In this document: positions 1 through 5,446 of the stretch, in pieces
Layout of the letters: each line of letters begins with the position of its first letter
Position numbering within the stretch: the first letter of the stretch is position 1
Assembly (NCBI GenBank): GCA_015492395.1
Contig: WGFD01000059.1
Location: 1-6,073 of the forward strand
Direction: 5' to 3'
Length of the DNA: 6,073 nt
From: Deltaproteobacteria bacterium
GTDB lineage: Bacteria > Desulfobacterota > GWC2-55-46 > S146-70
The notes under the pieces: generated by a model
What the model saw: the letters and a program-made list of their open reading frames with translations, nothing else
Databases searched by the model: none
What the model was told of the DNA's origin: nothing
Translations under genes and position numbers: made by a program

Positions 1-45
1 GGTTCCTTAAGATTATATGTGAAAGGCCGATAACATTACCAACTC

Positions 46-83
46 ACAGGGGCGTCGCAGAATCGCCATAAGATGGCCCCTGT
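46..83 (+). other. Perfect 8-bp inverted repeat (RNA hairpin candidate)
   Basis: ACAGGGGC at 46-53 pairs without mismatch with GCCCCTGT at 76-83 across a 22-base loop. The loop contains GTCGC and CGCC, which could add inner pairs. No run of T follows (the next bases are TGTATCC), so it is a poor intrinsic terminator on its own. It could be the terminal stem of an upstream transcript or part of a small RNA. The pairing is directly visible; any role is inference. Confidence 0.4.
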
Positions 84-110
84 TGTATCCGTGTCGTATG
101 TGCGGATAAT
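83..110 (+). promoter_or_regulatory. Possible sigma-70-type promoter for the leader/small ORF
   Basis: TTGTAT (83-88, 3 of 6 matches to TTGACA) lies 16 bases before GATAAT (105-110, 5 of 6 matches to TATAAT). An AT-rich stretch, with a second GATAAT at 112-117, follows. Transcription starting near 117 would give a leader of about 125 bases before the 17-codon ORF at 242. The -35 box is weak and touches the right arm of the 46-83 repeat. Confidence 0.28.
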
Positions 111-205
111 AGATAATATTTAAAATATCACAGAGTGCGAAAAAGACTTGACAGGCGTTGGCCTCTCCCGGCAGGTTATTTTTGTTCTATTAGTTGCAAA
201 AGATG

Positions 206-232
206 CCTTTTCGGGGGGCGAATGACGAAAGG
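206..232 (+). promoter_or_regulatory. Hairpin that can hide the small ORF's ribosome site
   Basis: CCTTT (206-210) and CG (212-213) can pair with CGAAAGG (226-232), giving 7 base pairs with one bulged U at 211 and a 12-base loop. The right arm contains most of the Shine-Dalgarno AAAGGAG (228-234) of the ORF starting at 242. Folded RNA would therefore block translation of that ORF. The left half of the loop region is G-rich (213-218). It is complementary, with one G·U pair, to CTCCC at 165-169, which offers a competing pairing that would break the loop. The complementarity is visible; the switch role is inference, and no known riboswitch aptamer was recognised upstream. Confidence 0.35.
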
Positions 233-241
233 AGTTGAGAT

Positions 242-295
242 ATGGCGATGTTATCCCTTGAGATAGTGCCTCCGGAATATCCTTATCCGTTTTAA
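242..295 (+). CDS. Candidate 17-aa small protein or leader peptide
   Basis: The ORF encodes MAMLSLEIVPPEYPYPF. Its ATG is preceded at 7 bases' spacing by AAAGGAG (228-234), a better ribosome site than that of any full-length gene in the window. The peptide has no membrane segment and no obvious toxin pattern. Its second half is rich in proline and aromatic residues, with a Pro-Pro pair at 10-11 and Pro-Tyr-Pro-Phe at the C-terminus. Such proline-rich stretches can slow ribosomes, so a leader-peptide role is possible. I do not recognise a family. The frame stays open after the TAA to a TGA at 374-376, so a decayed longer gene is an alternative, though the downstream codons do not look protein-like. 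Chance occurrence of a short ORF after a good ribosome site cannot be excluded. Confidence 0.4.
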   Translation: MAMLSLEIVPPEYPYPF

Positions 296-316
296 TTGAA
301 GATGCGCAGCGAGCGC

Positions 317-349
317 CGGCACGCGGGCATGGATTCCCGAAGCTTGCCG
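317..349 (+). repeat. GC-rich imperfect hairpin after the small ORF
   Basis: CGGCA (317-321) pairs with TGCCG (345-349). Nested inside, CGGG (324-327) pairs with CCCG (336-339) around an 8-base loop, with an asymmetric internal loop between the stems. The centre, GGCATGGATTCCCG, resembles half of the GGATTCCCG-type dispersed intergenic repeats seen in many proteobacterial genomes, but the matching second half is absent. It lies 22 bases after the small ORF's stop codon and has no T-run, so a terminator role is doubtful. Confidence 0.25.
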
Positions 350-549
350 TTGGGTTGGCGGCCGGGTGTATATTGAAAGACCTCCCGAATATTGCTCATC
401 GCCGGACTCGGCCTATGTGAATTGCAGCGGTCGTTCCACAGATTGCTTAAGATCGGAGACATACCTTCTCTTCCGTCATAGTCCCTCTCTCTGGTGTGTT
501 ATGTGTTCCTGGTTCCTGCCGTCTATCTACTGGATTTGTATGGCGGACG

Positions 550-580
550 ACGGTCCTGTTGGGCCCGTTTAACCCCTTTT
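550..580 (+). terminator. Weak terminator-like hairpin ahead of lysS
   Basis: ACGG (550-553) pairs with CCGT (565-568), and CC (555-556) with GG (562-563), leaving one U·C mismatch inside the stem. The sequence then runs TTAACCCCTTTT, a pyrimidine-rich tail with a short T run at 577-580. The stem is short and interrupted, so efficiency would be low. Its position, ending four bases before the proposed lysS -35 box, fits a boundary between an upstream leader transcript and the lysS operon. Confidence 0.25.
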
Positions 581-583
581 GTC

Positions 584-612
584 TTGACTACTACTATTAA
601 ATGGGCTAACTT
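584..612 (+). promoter_or_regulatory. Probable sigma-70-type promoter of the lysS–bamA operon
   Basis: TTGACT (584-589, 5 of 6 matches to the -35 consensus) is separated by 17 bases from TAACTT (607-612, 3 of 6 matches to the -10 consensus). Transcription would start near 619 and give a leader of about 28 bases before the lysS ATG at 647. The surrounding bases are AT-rich compared with the genes. This is the best promoter candidate close to lysS, and no comparable sequence was seen in the short gaps downstream, which suggests one transcript for all five genes. Confidence 0.42.
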
Positions 613-646
613 AATCTACTTAAACAATTTGAGTTTGGATGTGTAA

Positions 647-2134
647 ATGACTGAAACTGGTGGCGAATATCAACGGCGCTTGGACAGACTGGAGGATCTC
701 AGGAGGTCCGGTGTCAACCCCTATCCCAATGACTTCAAGGCCGGCGACAGTTGCGGTGGAGTGAGGGAGAGGTTCGGGGAGCTGACAAAGGAGGATCTGG
801 AGTCTTCCGGGGAGAAAGTTACCGTGGCCGGCAGAATTATGGCCGTAAGGGACTTCGGGAAGGCCTCGTTCATGAATATCCAGGATTCCAGCGGCCGGAT
901 TCAGGCATATATCAAGAGAAATCTTGCAGGGGAAGAGGTTTATAAGCTGTATAAAGGTTGCGATGTGGGAGATATAGTTGGGATTGAAGGGAAGGTCTTC
1001 CGCACCAGGACGGACGAGCTCACGATCGAAGTGGAGGCCTTCAGGCTCCTCTCGAAGTCTCTGAGGCCCCTGCCGGAGAAATGGCATGGACTAAGGGACG
1101 TGGAGACAAGGTATCGCCAGAGGTACCTGGATCTGATCGTAAACCCGGATGTGAAGGAGATATTCCTGAAGAGGACCAGGATAATGGCTCTGATAAGGGA
1201 GTTCCTTAACAAGCGCGGGTTCGTGGAAGTGGAAACCCCTATGATGCACCCCATACCCGGCGGGGCTGCGGCCAGGCCTTTTGTAACACACCACAATACC
1301 TTGGATATCGATCTCTATCTCAGGATAGCCCCGGAGTTGTACCTGAAGAGGTTGGTAATAGGGGGTTTTGAGAGGGTCTACGAAATCAACCGTAACTTCA
1401 GAAATGAGGGGGTATCGACTCAACACAACCCTGAATTCACCATGCTTGAATTCTATATGGCCTACGCTACCTATGAGGATCTAATGGCCTTGACGGAGGA
1501 GATGATAAGCTCCATTGCCATGGCGTTGCACGGCACCCTCGTGATCGAGTACCAGGGGCAAAAGGTGGATCTCACGCCGCCGTGGCAGCGTATTACAGTC
1601 AATGGGGCCATAAAGGAGTTCGGCAACACCGATGATACCATTTTTGAAGATAAGAGGGAGGCGCTGAGGTACGCCGGGAAGATAGGGCTTGATCTGCCCG
1701 AAGGCTTCAGCCACGGAAAGATAATAGTGGAGATCTTCGAGAAGGTCGCCGAACACAGGTTTATACAGCCTACATTCGTGACACACTATCCCCTTGACGT
1801 ATCTCCGCTCTCCAGAAAGAGTGAAGACGACCCTGCTGTAGTGGATAGATTTGAGCTGCTGGTCTGTGGCAGGGAGATAGCGAATGCCTTCTCGGAGCTT
1901 AACGACCCGGTTGACCAGAGGGAGAGGTTCGTTCAACAGATAAGAGAGAAGGAGGCTGGAGACACCGAGGCACACTTGATGGACGAAGACTTTGTGAATG
2001 CGCTTGAATACGGAATGCCTCCGACCGCTGGAGAAGGGATCGGTATAGACAGACTCGTGATGCTGCTCGCTAACGCTGCCTCTATAAGAGACGTTATCCT
2101 CTTTCCACAATTGAAGCCTCCGGGCGGTCAATGA
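647..2134 (+). CDS. lysS: Lysine--tRNA ligase (class II)
   Basis: Cytoplasmic enzyme that charges tRNA-Lys with lysine using ATP. At 495 residues it is close to E. coli LysS (505) and aligns over its whole length. The N-terminal anticodon-binding OB fold spans about residues 57-137 (VAGRIMAVRDFGKASF near 59-75). The class II catalytic core follows: motif 1 around 189-199 (KRGFVEVETPMM, with the invariant proline), IPGGAAARPF at 203-212, motif 2 from 249 (FRNEG at 251-255, NPEFTMLE at 261-268), and motif 3 GEGIGIDRL at 462-470 followed by RDVILFP at 481-487. All key motifs are present, so the enzyme should be active. The start is fixed by an in-frame TAA directly upstream (644-646). The ribosome site is weak (GGA at 637-639). 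The lolC-type gene begins 7 bases after the stop. Confidence 0.97.
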   Translation: MTETGGEYQRRLDRLEDLRRSGVNPYPNDFKAGDSCGGVRERFGELTKEDLESSGEKVTVAGRIMAVRDFGKASFMNIQDSSGRIQAYIKRNLAGEEVYKLYKGCDVGDIVGIEGKVFRTRTDELTIEVEAFRLLSKSLRPLPEKWHGLRDVETRYRQRYLDLIVNPDVKEIFLKRTRIMALIREFLNKRGFVEVETPMMHPIPGGAAARPFVTHHNTLDIDLYLRIAPELYLKRLVIGGFERVYEINRNFRNEGVSTQHNPEFTMLEFYMAYATYEDLMALTEEMISSIAMALHGTLVIEYQGQKVDLTPPWQRITVNGAIKEFGNTDDTIFEDKREALRYAGKIGLDLPEGFSHGKIIVEIFEKVAEHRFIQPTFVTHYPLDVSPLSRKSEDDPAVVDRFELLVCGREIANAFSELNDPVDQRERFVQQIREKEAGDTEAHLMDEDFVNALEYGMPPTAGEGIGIDRLVMLLANAASIRDVILFPQLKPPGGQ

Positions 2135-2141
2135 CCTGATT

Positions 2142-3413
2142 ATGTCCTATGAACTCTTTATTGGTCTCAGATATCTCAAGGCCAAGAGGAAGCATAGCTT
2201 CATCTCAATCATAAGCCTTATCTCCATACTGGGAGTTATGGTAGGTGTTTCTGCGCTTATCATAGTCCTCTCGGTCATGGGTGGTTTCGAGGAAGATCTG
2301 AAGGAGAAGATACTCGGCGTTAATGCGCATATAGTTGTTTTAAAGATAGGCCGGGGTATAGACGACTATCCCTCTGTGCTGGAAAAGATCAAGGAGGTGG
2401 ATGGAGTTACAGGCGCCAGCCCTTTTATCTATAATCAGGTGATGCTATCGTCAAGAGGGGGGGCGCAGGGTGTGGTGGTAAGGGGGATAGATCTTGAGAC
2501 GGTCGGTGATATTACTGTATTGCCGGAAAAGATTAAATTCGGCGGTATGGAGGGGCTGGATGTATCCCTTGGAGGGAAGGAAGGAGGCGGGTTGCCGGGG
2601 ATCCTTATAGGAAAGGAACTTGCGAACGGTCTTGGACTGGGCGTCGGCGATGAACTCAATGTCATATCTCCACAGGGTACAGTCTCTGCAATGGGTGTAT
2701 TACCCAGAATGGCCGTATTCAAGGTGGCGGGCATATTCGAACTTGGTATGTATGAATATGATTCCAATATGGCCTTCATCTCACTTGAGAACGCGCAGAG
2801 ATTCTTTAGGCTGGGCGGGACCGTAACAGGTATCGAGGTCAGTATCAATGAGATATATAAGGCTGACAAGATTGCCGAGAGGATTCGGGCGCACCTGGTC
2901 GATATCGGCTCTTATTGGACAAGGACCTGGATGGAGATGAACAAGAACCTCTTTTCCGCACTGAGACTCGAAAAGCTTGCCATGTTTATCATACTGACCT
3001 TGATCATACTTGTTGCCGCGTTTAACATAATAAGCACACTGGTTATGGTGGTTATGGACAAGGGGAAGGATATAGCGATACTGAAGAGCATGGGCGCCAC
3101 ATCCGCCAGCATAATGCGTATATTCATGGTTGAGGGGCTGATCATAGGCCTGATAGGGACCGCGATAGGTATCCTCTTCGGCGTCACAATCGCACTTAAT
3201 CTCGAGTGGCTGGTGAAGGTTATGGAGGGGGCTTTCAACTTAAAACTATTCCCGGCAAGTGTCTACTATATAGATAAGTTTCCTTCCAGAGTCGAGCCCG
3301 GCACGGTTGTAGTAGTTGCCGTCGTCTCCATAGTGATAAGCTTTCTGGCGACCCTATATCCTTCATGGAAGGCGTCGAGGCTGGATCCGGTCGAGGCGAT
3401 CCGGTACGAATGA
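2142..3413 (+). CDS. lolC: Lipoprotein-releasing ABC permease, LolC/LolE (LolF-like) family
   Basis: Inner-membrane subunit of the Lol exporter, which extracts mature lipoproteins from the inner membrane and hands them to LolA in the periplasm. The 423-residue protein has the family layout: one membrane helix near 22-48, a large periplasmic domain to about 275, then three helices near 279-305, 322-352 and 386-409. The C-terminus reads TLYPSWKASRLDPVEAIRYE. Residues 306-320 (MDKGKDIAILKSMGA) form the cytoplasmic coupling segment that contacts LolD. Residues 184-189 (MGVLPR) resemble the MG-x-I-P core of the LolC Hook, the loop that docks LolA. Only one permease is seen, so it may work as a homodimer (LolF-like); a second copy elsewhere cannot be excluded. 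There is no clear Shine-Dalgarno in the 7-base gap, so translation is probably coupled to lysS. A glycine-rich stretch lies at 143-153. Confidence 0.92.
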   Translation: MSYELFIGLRYLKAKRKHSFISIISLISILGVMVGVSALIIVLSVMGGFEEDLKEKILGVNAHIVVLKIGRGIDDYPSVLEKIKEVDGVTGASPFIYNQVMLSSRGGAQGVVVRGIDLETVGDITVLPEKIKFGGMEGLDVSLGGKEGGGLPGILIGKELANGLGLGVGDELNVISPQGTVSAMGVLPRMAVFKVAGIFELGMYEYDSNMAFISLENAQRFFRLGGTVTGIEVSINEIYKADKIAERIRAHLVDIGSYWTRTWMEMNKNLFSALRLEKLAMFIILTLIILVAAFNIISTLVMVVMDKGKDIAILKSMGATSASIMRIFMVEGLIIGLIGTAIGILFGVTIALNLEWLVKVMEGAFNLKLFPASVYYIDKFPSRVEPGTVVVVAVVSIVISFLATLYPSWKASRLDPVEAIRYE

Positions 3414-3439
3414 TTGAATGATTACAGGGTCTTGTTACG

Positions 3440-4666
3440 GTGGATAGTATTACGTTGTCCAAGATGAAGGAGAAGGCAGAGATCTGCCTCTCGAAGGGAA
3501 AGCTGAAGGATGCCCTCACGGCTTACGAGGAGATAGGGAGGCATATCGTCAAGGATGCCAGGGTACCGCTCAGGATCGGGGATATCCACAAGAGATTGGG
3601 CGATAGTCGCGCGGCGGTGGATTCATACAGGCTTGCGGCGGATATATTCGCGAGGCAAGGCTTTATAGTAAAGGCGATAGCGGTATGCAAGATGATATTG
3701 GATACGGATCCGTCACAGGATGATGTTCAAAGAAGGCTTGCATGGCTGTACTCGAAGAGGGGACTGGGAACGGAAGAGTCAGGCGCTGCCAAGAAGCCCG
3801 AGACAAGCCGGCGGCCCTCTCTGAAGGTTGGAGAGGAGAAACTGCCGAGAACGCCCCTCTTTTCCGACTTCAGAAGAGGCGAGTTGATAGATATGGTGAG
3901 GAAGGTCCAGTACCATATCCTTTCACCAGGTGCCTTTGTCTTTCATGAAGGCGCCCCTGGTGACTCCATATATGTAATATCAAGCGGCATGGTAGAGATA
4001 ATCGGCAGTACCGGAGAGGGAGACGAGATGGTGCTTGCCACCCTTAAAGAGGGGGACTTCTTCGGTGAGTTCGGCTTCTTCGCACACTCCAGGAGGAGAT
4101 CTGCCGTCAGGGCTACCGTGGTCACCGGACTTCTGGAGATAAGAAAGGGTGATTTAAATGAGATAATCAAGAGACATCCAAGGGTGTCGAGGGTATTGGT
4201 CGATTTCTATAAGGAGCGTGTAGTCGACAGACTGATGGCATTCTCTCCGGTATTCAGGCCGCTTACACAGGAGGATAGGAGGGCTATACTGGACCGTCTT
4301 ACTATAGACAGGTTCGCCGCGGGCACGAATGTAGTGAATGAGGCCGAGAGGGGAGATAAGATGTATCTGATCAAGTCCGGGCGTGTATACGTATGGACTG
4401 AGAATAAGGGCGAGGGGAGGGTTATATTGGCGGAGCTCGAAGACGGCGACTTCTTTGGTGAGATAGCGCTTACAACGGCCAGGCCAAGGATCGCGACCGT
4501 TACGGCCATTACGGATACGGAGGTCGTGACCTTCTCGGAACCTATGGTGCGTGGCGTAGTGAAGAAGTACCCCGGAACAAAGAAGGTTCTTCAGCAGGTC
4601 ATGAAGGACAGGATAGGTGACATTCTGAGGGTCAAGGATCTGCCATTGGCAGGTTCACTCGTATGA
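3440..4666 (+). CDS. TPR-like protein with two cyclic-nucleotide-binding domains
   Basis: A 408-residue soluble protein with no signal peptide or membrane helix. Residues 1-107 form helical repeats of TPR type (for example 13-33, AEICLSKGKLKDALTAYEEIG-like spacing, and 43-90). A Lys/Pro-rich linker covers 110-138. The first cNMP domain is about 140-260: GDSIYVISSG at 174-183, FGE at 208-210, and Arg220-Ser-Ala in the phosphate-binding cassette, as in Crp. The second is about 266-392: GDKMYLIKSG at 305-314, FGE at 339-341, Arg350-Ile-Ala. Both keep the Glu and Arg that bind the cyclic nucleotide's ribose and phosphate, so ligand binding is plausible. No helix-turn-helix follows, so it is not a Crp-type DNA-binding regulator. 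No catalytic domain is present. The GTG start has AGGG at 3426-3429; the ATG at 3464 is an alternative. It sits between the Lol permease and LolD; its role there is unknown. Confidence 0.85.
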   Translation: MDSITLSKMKEKAEICLSKGKLKDALTAYEEIGRHIVKDARVPLRIGDIHKRLGDSRAAVDSYRLAADIFARQGFIVKAIAVCKMILDTDPSQDDVQRRLAWLYSKRGLGTEESGAAKKPETSRRPSLKVGEEKLPRTPLFSDFRRGELIDMVRKVQYHILSPGAFVFHEGAPGDSIYVISSGMVEIIGSTGEGDEMVLATLKEGDFFGEFGFFAHSRRRSAVRATVVTGLLEIRKGDLNEIIKRHPRVSRVLVDFYKERVVDRLMAFSPVFRPLTQEDRRAILDRLTIDRFAAGTNVVNEAERGDKMYLIKSGRVYVWTENKGEGRVILAELEDGDFFGEIALTTARPRIATVTAITDTEVVTFSEPMVRGVVKKYPGTKKVLQQVMKDRIGDILRVKDLPLAGSLV

Positions 4667-4677
4667 CTGGAACCCCC

Positions 4678-4709
4678 TGCGGCAAGCTGCCGGGAGTTCG
4701 CTTGCTGCA
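4678..4709 (+). promoter_or_regulatory. 10-bp stem-loop in the gap before lolD
   Basis: TGCGGCAAGC (4678-4687) pairs with GCTTGCTGCA (4700-4709), with a single G·U pair (4681-4706) and a 12-base loop. A second, mutually exclusive hairpin uses the same left arm: CGGCA (4680-4684) with TGCCG (4688-4692) around a 3-base loop. The following CGTCTTTGATTAATT is T-containing but not a proper T-run, so full termination is unlikely. The element fills the only sizeable gap in the operon and ends 35 bases before the lolD start. It could be an attenuator, an RNase processing site, or a stability element setting lolD/bamA expression apart from the upstream genes. Pairing is seen; function is inferred. Confidence 0.45.
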
Positions 4710-4733
4710 CGTCTTTGATTAATTGGAGTCTTT

Positions 4734-4738
4734 GGGAG
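4734..4738 (+). promoter_or_regulatory. Ribosome-binding site deciding the lolD start
   Basis: GGGAG lies 6 bases before the GTG at 4745. Starting there gives an N-terminus (MALIRTESLYKSYG) that aligns with LolD proteins, whereas the more upstream TTG at 4715 has no Shine-Dalgarno and would add a tryptophan-rich extension unlike the family. The adjacent GTG at 4742 is a close alternative. Confidence 0.6.
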
Positions 4739-4744
4739 AAGGTG

Positions 4745-5446
4745 GTGGCTCTTATAAGAACGGAATCCCTCTATAAGTCCTATGGCACTGGAAGTAATGT
4801 CGTGGAGGTGTTGAAGGGCATAGATATCTCCATAGAGGAAGGTGAGGTTGTTGCCATACTCGGGGCGTCCGGGGTGGGTAAATCGACCTTCATGCATATT
4901 ATCGGCGGATTGGACAGGCCGACAAGTGGAGAGGTGATATATAAGGATAACTACATATTCAAACAGTCCGCGAAGAACCTCGCGTCCTTCAGAAACCGGA
5001 TGGTCGGCTTTGTGTTTCAGATGCATTACCTGCTGCCTGAATTTACCGCCATGGAAAACGTCATGATGCCGGCCCTGATAGGCGGAGAGGGTATGGCCTC
5101 CGCCGCAGCAAGGGCGATGGATATACTCGGTGAGGTGGGACTTGAGGGCAGACTCAAGCATAAACCCGGGGAACTCTCCGGCGGCGAGCAACAGAGGGTG
5201 GCAATAGCCAGGGCACTGACGCAGAAGCCTAATGTCCTGCTTGCGGATGAGCCCACCGGCAACCTGGATACTAACACGGGTAACGAGATATTCAAGCTGC
5301 TCCTAAGGATCAATGCCGGGATGGGAACCACTATGGTAATAGTAACACACAATGAAGCGTTGGCCGGTATGATGTCCCGAAGGTTGAGGATGGTCGATGG
5401 GAGGATATATGAAGAAAAAGAGGGGGAAGGTCGAGCCAAGGTATGA
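4745..5446 (+). CDS. lolD: Lipoprotein-releasing ABC transporter ATPase LolD
   Basis: Cytoplasmic ATPase that powers lipoprotein extraction by the Lol permease. The 233-residue length is normal for LolD. All ABC motifs are intact: Walker A GASGVGKST (40-48), Q-loop Gln92, signature LSGGEQQR (144-151), Walker B VLLADEP (164-170) with catalytic Glu169, D-loop NLD (173-175) and switch His202. The segment HYLLPEFTAMENV (94-106) corresponds to HHLLPDFTALENV of E. coli LolD and separates it from related MacB and FtsE ATPases. The matching permease lies two genes upstream, split from it by the cyclic-nucleotide-binding gene. The stop codon overlaps the bamA start (ATGA), suggesting coupled translation. 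Confidence 0.95.
   Translation: MALIRTESLYKSYGTGSNVVEVLKGIDISIEEGEVVAILGASGVGKSTFMHIIGGLDRPTSGEVIYKDNYIFKQSAKNLASFRNRMVGFVFQMHYLLPEFTAMENVMMPALIGGEGMASAAARAMDILGEVGLEGRLKHKPGELSGGEQQRVAIARALTQKPNVLLADEPTGNLDTNTGNEIFKLLLRINAGMGTTMVIVTHNEALAGMMSRRLRMVDGRIYEEKEGEGRAKV

Larger units (their letters stand above)
1..646. other. Long leader/intergenic region without a conventional gene
   Basis: No frame on either strand gives a protein I recognise. What can be seen, in order: a perfect 8-bp inverted repeat (46-83), a promoter-like pair of boxes (83-110), a hairpin able to cover a ribosome site (206-232), a 17-codon ORF with that site (242-295), a GC-rich imperfect hairpin (317-349), a weak terminator-like hairpin (550-580) and a promoter-like sequence for lysS (584-612). 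The first bases could carry the last codons of an upstream gene: one frame is open to a TAA at 69-71 and another to a TAA at 31-33. Neither tail is recognisable. I see no tRNA, rRNA, CRISPR repeat or known riboswitch consensus. The region is notable because every gene junction downstream is under 80 bases. Confidence 0.7.

Noticed and set aside
148..179. Perfect TTGACA at 148-153 as a promoter -35 box
   Set aside because: No acceptable -10 box occurs 16-19 bases downstream; the sequence there is GC-rich (GCAGGT).
269..392. Repeated CCTCC(G/C)GAATAT at 269-280 and 381-392, both reading Pro-Pro-Glu-Tyr in their own ORFs
   Set aside because: A 12-base match with one mismatch is expected about this often by chance in a 640-base region, and the two copies are in different frames.
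292..399. 35-codon minus-strand ORF overlapping the small ORF and the hairpin
   Set aside because: No ribosome site, no recognisable family, and partly the mirror of an inverted repeat.
366..572. 68-codon ORF with a GTG start, rich in Cys and Trp
   Set aside because: No Shine-Dalgarno precedes the GTG, composition (many Cys, Trp, Ser) is typical of random translation, and no family is recognisable.
620..1426. Minus-strand ORFs opposite lysS (and similar ones opposite the other genes)
   Set aside because: They overlap genes with full family motifs, have no ribosome sites and no recognisable protein features, so they are codon-bias shadows.
3440..4666. Crp/Fnr-type transcription factor
   Set aside because: Two cNMP domains are present, but the C-terminus has no helix-turn-helix and ends shortly after the second domain.
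4715..4744. TTG at 4715 as the lolD start
   Set aside because: No ribosome site, and the added residues (INWSLWEKV) are unlike LolD N-termini; the GTG at 4745 with GGGAG fits better.
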